Assembly: GCA_049322755.1 (NCBI GenBank)
Contig: JBMOQX010000006.1
Span: forward strand, 1-16,547
Direction: 5' to 3'
From: DATIUV01 sp049322755
GTDB taxonomy: Bacteria > Pseudomonadota > Gammaproteobacteria > Burkholderiales > UBA6910
Length of the DNA: 16,547 nucleotides
The position numbers and the translations under genes were made by a program. The notes under the pieces are model-generated. The model saw only the letters and a program-made list of their open reading frames with translations, made no database searches and was not told the origin of the DNA. Of the stretch, positions 1 to 7,273 are shown one piece after another; the stretch's first letter is position 1; each line of letters opens with the position of its first letter.

Positions 1-347
1 CCGAAGCCCGGCACCGCCGCCGCGCCCGCGGCCCGCGCCAGCGCCGCGGCCCAGGCGTGCTCCAGCCGCGTGCCGCCGGCGTCGAACCACACGCCCGCCA
101 GGGGCAAACGCCGCCGCAGGCGATCGATGTGCCAATGGGGGCGGCGCGCGGGGCGCGCGTGATGCCGCAGCCGGGCCGGCAGTCCGCCCGGCCCCAGCGC
201 GCTGCCGACGTAAATGTAAACGCCCTGCGCCAGCGCCAGGCGGCCGAGGCGCCCGACACGGCAGGCCGCGGACCGGCCGCTCTCCAGCACCAGCAGGTAG
301 GTGCCGGCGGGCGGCGGGGAGCTTGGGCCGGCGGCCGCGCGGCGCAT
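1..347 (-). CDS. DUF123 / GIY-YIG-like domain protein, N-terminal part
   Basis: An open frame runs leftward from the ATG at 347-345 to the window edge without a stop, so only about 115 residues are visible. The translation has the layout of the DUF123 family, which is related to GIY-YIG nucleases: GTYLLVLE, then VGRLGRLAL and GVYIYVGSALGPGG, then ARLRHHARP, the PHWHIDRL motif, and an acidic helix RLEHAWAAAL ending in PGFG. The YIYVGSALG and HWHID blocks are the recognisable ones. The family is found as a small stand-alone protein or fused to endonuclease III-like proteins; its activity is poorly defined. The ATG was chosen because the domain starts about 20 residues later and upstream sequence looks non-coding. 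The C-terminus, including the usual final Cys-containing motif, lies outside the window. Confidence 0.7.
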   Translation of the reverse strand, partial: MRRAAAGPSSPPPAGTYLLVLESGRSAACRVGRLGRLALAQGVYIYVGSALGPGGLPARLRHHARPARRPHWHIDRLRRRLPLAGVWFDAGGTRLEHAWAAALARAAGAAAVPGF

Positions 348-384
348 CGACGCTGAAACGGCGGGACGGGAACGCGCGGGCGCT

Positions 385-864
385 TCAGGCGTCCGGCGCC
401 ACCGTGTGGGCGAGGTCGTGGGCCATGCGGATCGCGGTCTCGCGGCCGCGGTAGTAGTGCGGCAGGCGCGCCACCTCGCGGTAGCCCAGCGCCTGGTAGA
501 GCGCGCGGGCGCCGCGATTCGCCGCCCGCAGCTCCAGCGTCACCGTCGCGATGCCGGCGGTGCGCGCCGATTTCTCCAGCCACAGGATCATGCGCCGGGC
601 GAGGCCGCGGCGCTGGAAGCGCGGGCGCACCGCCAGCAGGACCAGGTGTGCGCGCTCGTCGCCGAACTCCATGATGGCGAAGGCGCCCACCTGGCCGTCG
701 GCGTCCGCCACCAGCACCATAGTGTCGCGGTGGCGGATGCTGGCGGCGATGCGGCTCGGCGTGTAGCGCCAGCCCAGCCCCTCCTCCACCAGGTCGCGCG
801 ACATCAGCGCGATGGGGGTGGCGTCGCGGGGCACGGCGGGGCGAAGAACGATCGGCTCGGTCAT
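385..864 (-). CDS. GNAT family N-acetyltransferase (RimI-like)
   Basis: A 159-residue protein starting MTEPIVLRP. The frame is open further upstream, but that extension overlaps the 3' end of the lpxO-like gene and reads as low-complexity Arg/Ala/Pro, so the ATG at 864 is preferred. The GNAT fold is clear. Motif A, the acetyl-CoA pyrophosphate-binding loop, is VRPRFQRRGLARRMI (Q/R-x-x-G-x-A type) at about residues 77-91, and motif B is NRGARALYQALGYREV near residues 113-128, the arrangement of RimI-type enzymes. It should transfer an acetyl group from acetyl-CoA to an amine; the acceptor cannot be told from sequence. It lies 95 bp downstream of the hydroxylase gene on the same strand and may be co-transcribed with it. 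Confidence 0.85.
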   Translation of the reverse strand: MTEPIVLRPAVPRDATPIALMSRDLVEEGLGWRYTPSRIAASIRHRDTMVLVADADGQVGAFAIMEFGDERAHLVLLAVRPRFQRRGLARRMILWLEKSARTAGIATVTLELRAANRGARALYQALGYREVARLPHYYRGRETAIRMAHDLAHTVAPDA

Positions 865-959
865 GCGCGGCTCCGGAAACGTTGCCGGTTCATGGTACGC
901 CAACGCCTGCGGCGATGCAGCCACGGTACGGGCCGGCGATGCCGCCGGCGGCCCCGGGG

Positions 960-1874
960 TCACGCGAAGATCAGGTAGAGCAGCCCCCCGATCAGGAGCC
1001 ACTTCAGCGCGTAATAGACGCCGCGGTTCCACCGCTTGATGCGCTTGCCCAGCAGGCGCACGCGGTAGACGGTGCCGAAGACGCGGTTCAGCGCGCCGAC
1101 TTTCTCGCCCGCCACGTTCTGGGTGGCGCTGGCCTTGACCAGGTGGCGGCTGACCCAGCGGTTGACCGAGCGCGCGAAGCGGCTGGTCAGCGGCCGCTCC
1201 ACGTCGCAGAACAGGATGATGCGCTGGCGGTCGGTCTTGTTCTCGGCGTAGTGGATGTAGGTCTCGTCGAACATCACCGCCTCGCCGTCACGCCAGAAAT
1301 AGCGTTCCCCGTCGACGTAGATGCAGCACTCCGGCGAGTTCGGCGTGGCGAGCCCCAGGTGGTAGCGCAGCGAGCCGCCGAAGGGATCGCGGTGGCGCAC
1401 CAGCCGCCCGTCCGGCGGCAGCAAGGCGAACATCGCGGCGGTGACGCTCGGCACCTGTTCCAGCAGCGCCACGGTGCGCGGGCACTTCGCGCGCGCCGAC
1501 GGCAGGTAGTCGTCGTACCACTTGAGGTAGAAGCGCTTCCAGCCGGTGCGGAAGAACGAGTTGAAGCCGAGATCGTTGTAGGTTGCCGCCGCCTTGATCT
1601 CGCCTTCCTGCTGCAGGGCGAGCGCCTCGTCGCGGATCGCCTCCCAGTTATCCTGCAGCACCCGCAGATCGGGAAACTGCACGACGTCCAGGTACGGCTT
1701 CGGCGGCACCGCCGAGAACAGGTACATGAACGCGTTGTACGGCGCCAGGAAGGTGGAGTGGTCGGTCAACTGGCGGAAGAAGCCGTGGCGCACCCGCCCG
1801 CGGAAGTGCACGAACACGGCGGAGACCAGCAGCAGGGCGGCGACGAGGTACTTGGGAGCCAGCAGTTCGGACAT
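960..1874 (-). CDS. lpxO: Aspartyl/asparaginyl beta-hydroxylase family, LpxO-like lipid A hydroxylase
   Basis: A 304-residue protein, close to the length of known LpxO enzymes (about 300). It opens with a hydrophobic segment (residues 8-22) and ends with another (about 288-303), the membrane-anchored layout of LpxO. The central dioxygenase domain shows the Fe(II) ligands as HRDP (H161, D163) and YIHYAEN (H208), and R218 in RIILFCDVERP is the expected 2-oxoglutarate-binding arginine. LpxO hydroxylates the 2-position of a secondary acyl chain of lipid A at the inner membrane, using O2 and 2-oxoglutarate, which alters outer-membrane permeability and recognition. Supporting details are the PYNAFMYLFSAVP and TYNDLGFNSFFRTGWKRFYLKWY blocks. 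A related hydroxylase with another substrate remains possible, so the symbol is given by family resemblance. Confidence 0.85.
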   Translation of the reverse strand: MSELLAPKYLVAALLLVSAVFVHFRGRVRHGFFRQLTDHSTFLAPYNAFMYLFSAVPPKPYLDVVQFPDLRVLQDNWEAIRDEALALQQEGEIKAAATYNDLGFNSFFRTGWKRFYLKWYDDYLPSARAKCPRTVALLEQVPSVTAAMFALLPPDGRLVRHRDPFGGSLRYHLGLATPNSPECCIYVDGERYFWRDGEAVMFDETYIHYAENKTDRQRIILFCDVERPLTSRFARSVNRWVSRHLVKASATQNVAGEKVGALNRVFGTVYRVRLLGKRIKRWNRGVYYALKWLLIGGLLYLIFA

Positions 1875-1959
1875 TTGAACGGACGGCGACGGCGACAGTG
1901 GAAAATCCTACCCCAAACCGGGCCCGAAGGGGATTGAGCGGCGGCGCGCGGGCGCCGCC

Positions 1960-2433
1960 TCAGGACGCCAGGCGCCGCAGGAACAGCGCCAGCTCCGGGT
2001 GCTCCTCCCAGCCGGCCTTGGTGTAGAAACCGCGCCGGTAGGATTCGCGCTCGCGCCCGTTCACCAGCAGCAGGCGCGAGCAGCCGCGGCCGTGGGCCTC
2101 GGAGGCGATCACGTCCAGCAGCGCGTGGCCGATGCCGCGGCCGCGGTCGTCCGCCTCGACGAACAGCTCGGAGATGTAGCCTTCCGGGCCTTCCAGGAAC
2201 AGCGTCGGCAGCCAGTGCACCGCGCCGTAGCCGGCCAGCCGGCCGTCGATCTCGGCGACATAGAGGGAGTGGCTGTTGTCCCCCAGCGCCAGCTCCAGGT
2301 GCCGGCGCACGCGGCGCTCCACCTCCTGCGGCGACTCCTCCTCGAAATGGCTGAACCAGCCGATCCCGCGCAGCAGGCCGGCCAGGGCCGCGGCGTCGCC
2401 GGCGCCCGCGGTGCGAATTCGATGCGTGCTCAA
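1960..2433 (-). CDS. GNAT family N-acetyltransferase
   Basis: A 157-residue single-domain acetyltransferase. Motif A is ISELFVEADDRGRGIGHALLDVI (about residues 87-109), with the RGRGIG loop that binds the CoA pyrophosphate. The C-terminal part has SYRRGFYTKAGWEEHPELALFLRRL, the usual helix and strand around the acceptor site. The N-terminal helix pair (residues 12-48) carries an acidic EEESPQEVERRVRRHLE stretch typical of small-molecule or peptide GNATs. The substrate is unknown. The gene is divergent from the Spy/CpxP-like gene, and the CpxR-type box at 2444-2458 lies only 11 bp upstream of its start codon, so it could overlap this promoter as well. The ATG at 2433 gives a canonical GNAT N-terminus. 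Confidence 0.85.
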   Translation of the reverse strand: MSTHRIRTAGAGDAAALAGLLRGIGWFSHFEEESPQEVERRVRRHLELALGDNSHSLYVAEIDGRLAGYGAVHWLPTLFLEGPEGYISELFVEADDRGRGIGHALLDVIASEAHGRGCSRLLLVNGRERESYRRGFYTKAGWEEHPELALFLRRLAS

Positions 2434-2443
2434 GGTCTCGTCC

Positions 2444-2458
2444 TTTACATAACTTTAC
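2444..2458 (-). promoter_or_regulatory. CpxR-type binding box (GTAAA-N5-GTAAA)
   Basis: On the minus strand this reads GTAAA GTTAT GTAAA, an exact match to the established CpxR recognition pattern of two GTAAA half-sites separated by 5 bp. On the plus strand it is TTTAC ATAAC TTTAC. It lies about 96 bp upstream of the Spy/CpxP-like ATG (2554) and directly upstream of the divergent GNAT. The regulator encoded two genes downstream is CpxR-like, so autogenous control of the locus is the natural reading. Another TTAC half-site follows at 2477-2480. Confidence 0.7.
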
Positions 2459-2486
2459 CCGGCCAACACAGGGGCCTTACCCGGCC
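2455..2486 (+). repeat. 10-bp direct repeat TTACCCGGCC, 22-bp period
   Basis: TTACCCGGCC occurs at 2455-2464 and again at 2477-2486. The 22-bp period is about two DNA turns, which puts both copies on the same face of the helix. The first copy overlaps the right half of the CpxR-type box. This could extend the operator for an OmpR-family regulator; binding is inferred, not shown. Confidence 0.5.
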
Positions 2487-2553
2487 GGCCTAGTCTGGCG
2501 TTGCGTGCCGCGGATCCGCGGCGCCTTGCAACCCGTTCAGAGGAGTGTACGAC

Positions 2554-3150
2554 ATGAGCGACCCCGAATCCCTGAATCCCGCACCAGCCGGCCGCCAGCC
2601 CGATGTCGGCCGCCGCCGTTTCTGGCAGGGCCTCCTGGCCGGCGGCCTGGGCACGGCGCTGGCCTCCGCCGGTTTCTCCGCATTCGGCCATGGCGGCCCG
2701 TACCACGGCGGATTCTTGCGCCTGCACGGGCGCGGCGGGCCCGAGGCCATGCTGGAGCGTGCCGAATTCGCCAGCGACTGGATACTGACCAAGGTGGGCG
2801 CCAGCGACGCCCAGAAGGAGCAGATGCGCACCATCGTCGGGCGCACGGTCAACGCTCTCGCGCCGCTGCGCCAGCAGCACCGCGCCCACCGCAAGGCGAT
2901 GCTGGAGGTGCTGGCAGCCCCCAGCGTCGACACCGCCCGCCTCGGCGAGCTGCGCCGCGCGGAGCTGCAGCTGGCGGGTCAGGCATCCCAGGCGCTGCTG
3001 GACGGCGTCGCCGACGCCGCCGACGTGCTCTCGCCCGAGCAGCGTCAGCAGGTAGTGGCCATGATGCGGCGCCATCGCGGCGGCCGCCACGAGCCCTCCC
3101 GCGGCCCCGCGCCCGGCAGCGACGGCCAGCCCCCGAGCCGGACCAGCTAG
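2554..3150 (+). CDS. Spy/CpxP-family periplasmic protein
   Basis: The ATG at 2554 follows AGGAG at 2541-2545 with ideal spacing and gives 198 residues; an in-frame GTG at 2545 lies inside the ribosome-binding site and is rejected. A twin-Arg/Lys-like basic patch (VGRRRFWQGLLAGG) precedes a short hydrophobic stretch, suggesting export, possibly by Tat. The mature part is helical, with ILTKVGASDAQKEQMRTIV and DVLSPEQRQQVVAMM repeats; LSPEQR fits the LTxxQ motif of the Spy/CpxP/CnrX-like fold. A His/Gly-rich segment (HGGPYHGGFLRLHGRGG) could bind metal. Members act as periplasmic chaperones or metal/stress sensors that damp a partner histidine kinase. Its position ahead of a CpxR/CpxA-like pair and behind a CpxR-type box supports a CpxP-like role. 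Confidence 0.75.
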   Translation: MSDPESLNPAPAGRQPDVGRRRFWQGLLAGGLGTALASAGFSAFGHGGPYHGGFLRLHGRGGPEAMLERAEFASDWILTKVGASDAQKEQMRTIVGRTVNALAPLRQQHRAHRKAMLEVLAAPSVDTARLGELRRAELQLAGQASQALLDGVADAADVLSPEQRQQVVAMMRRHRGGRHEPSRGPAPGSDGQPPSRTS

Positions 3151-3157
3151 AATCGGA

Positions 3158-3184
3158 GGGCCGCGCGATGGGCGCGGCCCTTTT
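3158..3184 (+). terminator. Hairpin with T-tract between the cpxP-like and cpxR-like genes
   Basis: GGGCCGCGC (3158-3166) pairs perfectly with GCGCGGCCC (3172-3180) around a 5-nt loop, followed by TTTT at 3181-3184. This has the form of a Rho-independent terminator or attenuator 7 nt after the Spy-like stop codon. An alternative ATG for the regulator (3168-3170) sits in the loop and its GGAGG (3155-3159) partly in the stem, so the structure could also control translation. Confidence 0.65.
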
Positions 3185-3203
3185 CCCTCGCTGCGCTCAC
3201 GCC

Positions 3204-3908
3204 ATGGCCGACCGGGTGCTGATGATCGAGGACGACGCGACGCTGTCGTCGCTGATGGCCGAGTATCTCGGCGGCCTCGGCCTGCGCGTCACCGTGCGCG
3301 CCAACGCCGCCGACGGGCTGGCGGCGCTCCGGCAGGGGGGCTTCGACGCGCTGGTGCTGGACGTGATGCTCCCCGACGGCGACGGCTTCGACGTCTGCCG
3401 CCGGGTGCGCGCCGAGTCCGACGTCCCGATCCTGATGCTCACCGCCCGCGGCGAGGAGACCGACCGCATCGTTGGCCTCGAACTGGGTGCCGACGACTAC
3501 CTGCCCAAGCCGTTCAATCCGCGCGAGCTGGCGGCGCGGCTGCGCGCCATCCTGCGCCGCGCCGGCCAAAGCGCCGCGCAGCGCGAGCGGCTGCTGCGCT
3601 ACGGCCGCCTGGAAATCGACCGCGACGCCCGCGCCGTGCGCGTCGACGGCGAGGAACGCGCCCTCACCGGCTACCAGTTCGATCTCCTGCTGACACTGGC
3701 GGAGAACGCCGGCCGCGTCATGTCGCGGGAAGCGCTCATGGACCGCCTCAAGGGCGAGAACTTCGAGGCCTTCGACCGCAGCCTGGACGTGCACATCTCG
3801 CGCATCCGCGCCGCCATCGAGGACGACCCGAGGCACCCGCGGCGCATCATCACCGTGCGCGGCGCCGGGTACGTATTCGCCCGCAGCCAGGACGTGGACA
3901 ACGCCTGA
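3204..3908 (+). CDS. cpxR: OmpR-family response regulator, CpxR-like
   Basis: A 234-residue two-domain response regulator. The receiver domain (about 1-118) has the acidic pair D10/D11, phospho-acceptor D53 in LVLDVMLPDGDG, T80 and K102 (LPKPFNP). The winged-helix DNA-binding domain (about 135-230) has the OmpR signature ALTGYQFDLLLTLAENAGRV, then SREALMDRL, the recognition helix region RSLDVHISRIRAAIEDDP and the wing RIITVRGAGYVFA. MADRVLMIEDD is the expected family N-terminus, so ATG 3204 is preferred, but ATG 3168 has a better Shine-Dalgarno (GGAGG, 3155-3159) and would add 12 residues. The kinase gene follows after 3 nt. Symbol by similarity and by the CpxR-type box upstream; an RstA- or OmpR-type paralogue is possible. 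Confidence 0.85.
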   Translation: MADRVLMIEDDATLSSLMAEYLGGLGLRVTVRANAADGLAALRQGGFDALVLDVMLPDGDGFDVCRRVRAESDVPILMLTARGEETDRIVGLELGADDYLPKPFNPRELAARLRAILRRAGQSAAQRERLLRYGRLEIDRDARAVRVDGEERALTGYQFDLLLTLAENAGRVMSREALMDRLKGENFEAFDRSLDVHISRIRAAIEDDPRHPRRIITVRGAGYVFARSQDVDNA

Positions 3909-3911
3909 GCG

Positions 3912-5165
3912 ATGCGCAAGCTCTACCTGCAGATCTATCTCTCGTTCGTCGCGGTTTTCCTGTTGTTCCTGGTGCTGTCCTCGGCGGTGTTCTTCGTGCT
4001 GCGCAACGAGCTGATCGACCGCGAGCGCCTGGCCGGCGCCGCCGCCATGGCCAACACCGTGCTGCCGGCCCCGGACCGCCCGCCGGCGGAGCTGCGCCAG
4101 AAGGTGCAGGAGCTGGCTCGCACCTTCGACGCCCGCATCACGGTGCGCGGTGCCGGCGGCGAACTGCTGGCCAACACCGGCCGGCCGCTGCCGGCGCCGC
4201 CGCCGGAAGTGAAGAGCACCGAACTGTTCCGTGTCCCCAAGGTGGGCCCGGCGCTGGCGCTGCACCTGCCCGACGGGCGCTGGGTGCTGGTGAGCCACCG
4301 CGCGCCGAACCGAGCCGACGCCTGGCTGATCGGCATCGGTCTGCTGGCACTGGCGATCGCGCTGGGCGCGTATCCGGTCACCCGCCGCATTACCGGGCGG
4401 CTGGAGCGCCTGCAGCGGCAGGTGGTGGCGCTGGGCGCGGGCGACCTGTCGGCGCGCGTGCCGGTGGAAGGCAGCGACGAGGTGGCGGCGCTGGCCGTCA
4501 GCTTCAACCGCTCCGCCGGCCAGGTGGAGTGCCTGGTGAGCGCGCACCGCGCGCTGCTCGCCGGCGTCTCCCACGAGCTGCGCACGCCGCTCGCCCGCCT
4601 GCGCATGGCGCTGGCGCTGATGGAGCAGGCGCCGCGGCCCGACCTCAAGCAGCAGGTGGAGCGCAACATCGCCGAGCTGGACGAGTTGATCGGCGAGCTG
4701 CTGCTGGCCTCCCGCCTCGACGCCATCCAGCAGCTGGAGCGCACCGAGGACGTCGACCTGCTGGCGCTGCTGGCGGAGGAAGGCGCGCGCAGCGGCGCCG
4801 AGGTGGCCGGCGACCCGGTGACGCTGCGCGGCGACCCGCGCCTGCTGCGGCGGCTGATCCGCAATCTGCTGGAGAACGCGCGCCGCCACGCGCCCGGCGC
4901 GGCGGCAGAAGCCAGTGTGCACGCCGCGCCCGGCGGCGGCGCGGTGCTGCGCGTCGCCGACCGCGGGCCCGGGGTGCCCGAGGCCGAACGCGAACGCGTG
5001 TTCGAGGCGTTCTACCGTGCGGCGCCCGCCGACCGTGCCGACGGCGGCACCGGCCTCGGCCTGGCGCTGGTGCGCCAGATCGCGCGCCGCCACGGCGGCG
5101 ACGCGCGCTGCCTGGCGCGCGATGGCGGGGGCGCGGTGTTCGAGGTGGAATTGCGGGGCGCGTAG
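3912..5165 (+). CDS. cpxA: Sensor histidine kinase, CpxA-like
   Basis: A 417-residue inner-membrane kinase. TM1 is residues 9-30, followed by a roughly 105-residue periplasmic sensor region, TM2 (about 136-153), a HAMP linker (RRITGRLERL through the GAGDLSARVPVEGSDEVAALAVSFN stretch), HisKA with phospho-acceptor H221 in VSHELRTPLARLRMAL, and an HATPase_c domain with N box N322 (NLLENARRH), G1 DRGPGVPEAER (D350), F box FEAFYR and G2 GGTGLGLAL (378-386). All catalytic motifs are intact. It should phosphorylate the regulator encoded 3 nt upstream. CpxA-like is inferred from the HisKA region, the modest periplasmic loop and the Spy-like neighbour. Confidence 0.87.
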   Translation: MRKLYLQIYLSFVAVFLLFLVLSSAVFFVLRNELIDRERLAGAAAMANTVLPAPDRPPAELRQKVQELARTFDARITVRGAGGELLANTGRPLPAPPPEVKSTELFRVPKVGPALALHLPDGRWVLVSHRAPNRADAWLIGIGLLALAIALGAYPVTRRITGRLERLQRQVVALGAGDLSARVPVEGSDEVAALAVSFNRSAGQVECLVSAHRALLAGVSHELRTPLARLRMALALMEQAPRPDLKQQVERNIAELDELIGELLLASRLDAIQQLERTEDVDLLALLAEEGARSGAEVAGDPVTLRGDPRLLRRLIRNLLENARRHAPGAAAEASVHAAPGGGAVLRVADRGPGVPEAERERVFEAFYRAAPADRADGGTGLGLALVRQIARRHGGDARCLARDGGGAVFEVELRGA

Positions 5166-5284
5166 CCCCGTATCGCCGCGGCGGCGCCAAGTTCTTCTCA
5201 CCGCAAAGGATGGCAGCGCGCGCCTGTAGCGGAAACTCGGCAGCCCCGTCCGAGCCTGCGACATGCGCTTTGCGCAACTTTACG

Positions 5285-5746
5285 TCAGAACTTCTCGCGC
5301 GCCCTTTCGAACGACTGCTTCAGCGTGTCATAGCTTTCGGCGAAGCCCTTCTTCACTTCCTCCCAGGCCGCGGCCGAGCTGTGCTTCATGCCGCCGTACC
5401 ACTCGGCCAGGTCGTTGCGCTTGCGCTGCAGATCCTTCATGGTCTCCCGCGCCTGCTGCCGCGCGGCCTCGCTCATCCGGTTCCAGTTCTTCGCCAGACG
5501 CGACTCCAGCTGCTCGATGCGCTGGTCCGCCTCGTCCAGCGCCTGCCTGGCGTTGCGCAGGGCCTGATCGCGCTGCGCAGCGGTGTCCTCGCCGACGGCG
5601 CGGCCCGCTTCCCGGACCTCCGGTTTCGCCTCGGCTGCCGGGGGATCGGCCTTCTTCTCCGCCGCCGCGACGGCTGGTGTCGCCGCGGCGACCGCGCCAA
5701 GCGCCGCCGCGCCGAGCAGGACATTCAATCCGTTGATCCGGGTCAT
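5285..5746 (-). CDS. Exported coiled-coil stress protein (sll1863-like)
   Basis: A 153-residue protein with a Sec signal peptide (LNVLLGAAALGAVAAATPAVA, cleavage likely after AVA at about residue 28), then an Ala/Pro/Glu-rich linker (29-50) and a long amphipathic helix region to the end. Heptad-like runs (ALRNARQALDEADQRIEQLESRLAK, then RQQARETMKDLQRKRNDLAEW) indicate a coiled coil. The tail YGGMKHSSAAAWEEVKKGFAESYDTL resembles small proteins annotated as sll1863-family stress response proteins, whose biochemical role is not established. A periplasmic location is likely. It is convergent with the kinase gene and divergent from msrB, with a 246-bp gap between starts. Confidence 0.75.
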   Translation of the reverse strand: MTRINGLNVLLGAAALGAVAAATPAVAAAEKKADPPAAEAKPEVREAGRAVGEDTAAQRDQALRNARQALDEADQRIEQLESRLAKNWNRMSEAARQQARETMKDLQRKRNDLAEWYGGMKHSSAAAWEEVKKGFAESYDTLKQSFERAREKF

Positions 5747-5992
5747 GCTGACTCCTTTCCTTGACCGGGTTCCGCAGCTTGTGTTTCTGTTTCGCGGCCG
5801 CCGCTGCGAGGCGACCGGGTTTACGATCAGCCACTTACCACTCCGGCAGCCGATCGCATGCGCAAGTTCCCCCGGACGCGGCCTGTAAGGTCCGGCCGCC
5901 GGTTGCGGACCAATGCGCGTACGGCCCGGACCCCGGCGGGAATTCCCCGGCGGTTCAACGGTCTGAAAAACGTGTCCCCATCAGGAGGCGAG

Positions 5993-6553
5993 ATGAACCG
6001 GCGCAACGTGCTCAAGGGTATGGCGGCCGCGCCGCTGGCGCTGCTCCTCGCGCATCACGGCATCGCGGCGCCCCAGCCCGGAGGAGCGATTAACGTGCAA
6101 GACCTGCAGAACAACTGGAAGGGCCTGCTGGCCGAGAACGCCGACGTGACGCTCTCGCGGGAACCGCTGAAGCTGTCCGAAGCGGAGTGGAAGAAGAAGC
6201 TCACGCCGCAGCAGTTCGACGTGCTGCGCAACGACGGCACCGAGCGGCCCTGGACCAGCGCGCTCAACGACGAGAAGCGCCCCGGCGTGTTCGTCTGCGC
6301 CGGCTGCGGCCTGCCGCTGTTCACTTCGGCGATGAAGTACGACAGCGGCACCGGCTGGCCCAGCTTCTTTACCACGATCCCGGGCGCGTTCGAGACCAGG
6401 CGCGATTACAAGCTGATCCTGCCGCGCACCGAATACCATTGCGTGCGCTGCGGCGGGCATCACGGCCACGTGTTCAATGACGGCCCCCCGCCCACCGGCC
6501 AGCGCTGGTGCAACAACGGCGTGGCGCTGCGGTTCGTGCCGAAGGCAGCATAA
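5993..6553 (+). CDS. msrB: Tat-exported peptide-methionine (R)-S-oxide reductase
   Basis: ATG 5993 follows AGGAGG at 5983-5988, giving 186 residues. The frame is open further upstream but lacks a signal peptide there. The N-terminus NRRNVLKGMAAAPLALLLAHHGIAA is a Tat-type signal (twin arginine R3-R4, hydrophobic core, AxA-like end), so the enzyme acts in the periplasm. The MsrB domain (about 60-184) has zinc ligands C102/C105 (CAGCG) and C150/C153 (CVRCGG), the substrate block KYDSGTGWPSF, HHGHVFNDGPPPTGQRWCNNG with catalytic C173, and ALRFVP. T120 lies where two-Cys MsrB enzymes carry the resolving cysteine, so reduction may depend on another thiol partner. It would repair R-methionine sulfoxide in oxidised envelope proteins, which fits its neighbourhood with envelope-stress genes. 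Confidence 0.9.
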   Translation: MNRRNVLKGMAAAPLALLLAHHGIAAPQPGGAINVQDLQNNWKGLLAENADVTLSREPLKLSEAEWKKKLTPQQFDVLRNDGTERPWTSALNDEKRPGVFVCAGCGLPLFTSAMKYDSGTGWPSFFTTIPGAFETRRDYKLILPRTEYHCVRCGGHHGHVFNDGPPPTGQRWCNNGVALRFVPKAA

Positions 6554-6584
6554 CCGGCCGGCGTTTCCCGGCGCGGCGGGCGCT

Positions 6585-6899
6585 TCAGCCGCCCAGCTCT
6601 TCCAGCGCCAGCGGCAGGTACATGAACGCGGCGGCCTCGGCGGGGATCGCCTCGCCGGGGTAGCCGTCCAGCCCGTCGTTGATCCCCGCGGCGTGGGGTG
6701 CCACGTCGCCCAGCAGCCCCGCCTTCTCCCCTTCCGACAGCTGCGCCAGGATCAGGCTGCGGCAGCCGTCCCCAGGACGCGGGCCGCCGCCGCGCGCCCC
6801 CGCCCGGTGCCCGCCGGTCGCGTAAGCCCGGGGGGCCGGCCCCCGTCTAACCATCAGGAATCGACAGGAGACGGGCAATGGATGCCTTTCTGTTCGCAC
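6585..6899 (-). pseudogene. Possible gene remnant (unrecognised)
   Basis: Only the C-terminal 60 or so codons look protein-like, with LAQLSEGEKAGLLGDVAPH and GYPGEAIPAEAAAFMYLPLALEELGG ending at TGA 6587-6585. The upstream part of the frame is Arg/Gly/Pro-rich and runs into the start of the rightward membrane-protein gene at 6878, as expected for an antisense shadow. No ribosome-binding site or signal was found and I do not recognise the family. It may be the tail of a decayed gene. This is the only coding signal in the 324-bp gap between msrB and the membrane-protein gene. Confidence 0.25.
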
Positions 6900-7273
6900 A
6901 ATCGGTGCGCGGCCGCATGATACAGCGCGCCACGGGCCTCGCGTTCGCCGGCGGCTTTCTCGCCGTCCTGGCGCCCATCGGCGTGACTCTGGGGTATATC
7001 TGGGCGGCCCTGCTCGCCGGCATCGCCGCGCTCACCGCCAGCCAGTCCGCCGACACGATGCTGCGCCGATCCGGCGTGGGCCGGCCATATCGCTACGCGC
7101 TGTGGGGCCTGGCCGCCGGCGGGCTGGCCGCCGCGGTTGCGGTGATGGTTTGGTGGTCCGCCTCCGCGCCGGCGGACCTCGCAAAGCGGCACCCCGTCCG
7201 GCACGCCGCGGCGGCCGCCGCCGGGATCCAAGCGCCGCCCCCGCCGACAAAGCTCAGCAGCGAAACGCGCTGA
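6878..7273 (+). CDS. Small hypothetical membrane protein
   Basis: A 131-residue protein; the ATG follows AGGAG at 6866-6870 at good spacing. Hydrophobic segments lie at about residues 19-54 (long enough for two short TMs around the PIG turn) and 73-93, followed by a basic and Ala/Pro-rich soluble tail. There is a paired-Arg loop (LRRSGVGRPYRY) between the membrane parts. I do not recognise a family. Its last 20 nt overlap, on the opposite strand, the end of the broken SH3-like gene at 7254. Confidence 0.55.
   Translation: MDAFLFAQSVRGRMIQRATGLAFAGGFLAVLAPIGVTLGYIWAALLAGIAALTASQSADTMLRRSGVGRPYRYALWGLAAGGLAAAVAVMVWWSASAPADLAKRHPVRHAAAAAAGIQAPPPPTKLSSETR

Noticed and set aside
301..978. Long rightward ORFs at 57-356, 301-978 and 882-1937
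   Set aside because: They are antisense to the DUF123, GNAT and LpxO-like genes, with Arg/Ala/His-rich sequence and no motifs; long shadow frames are expected at this GC content.
3147..5264. 705-residue leftward ORF opposite the regulator and kinase genes
   Set aside because: It is rich in His, Gln, Arg and Ala with no domain and lies wholly antisense to two genes with complete catalytic motifs.
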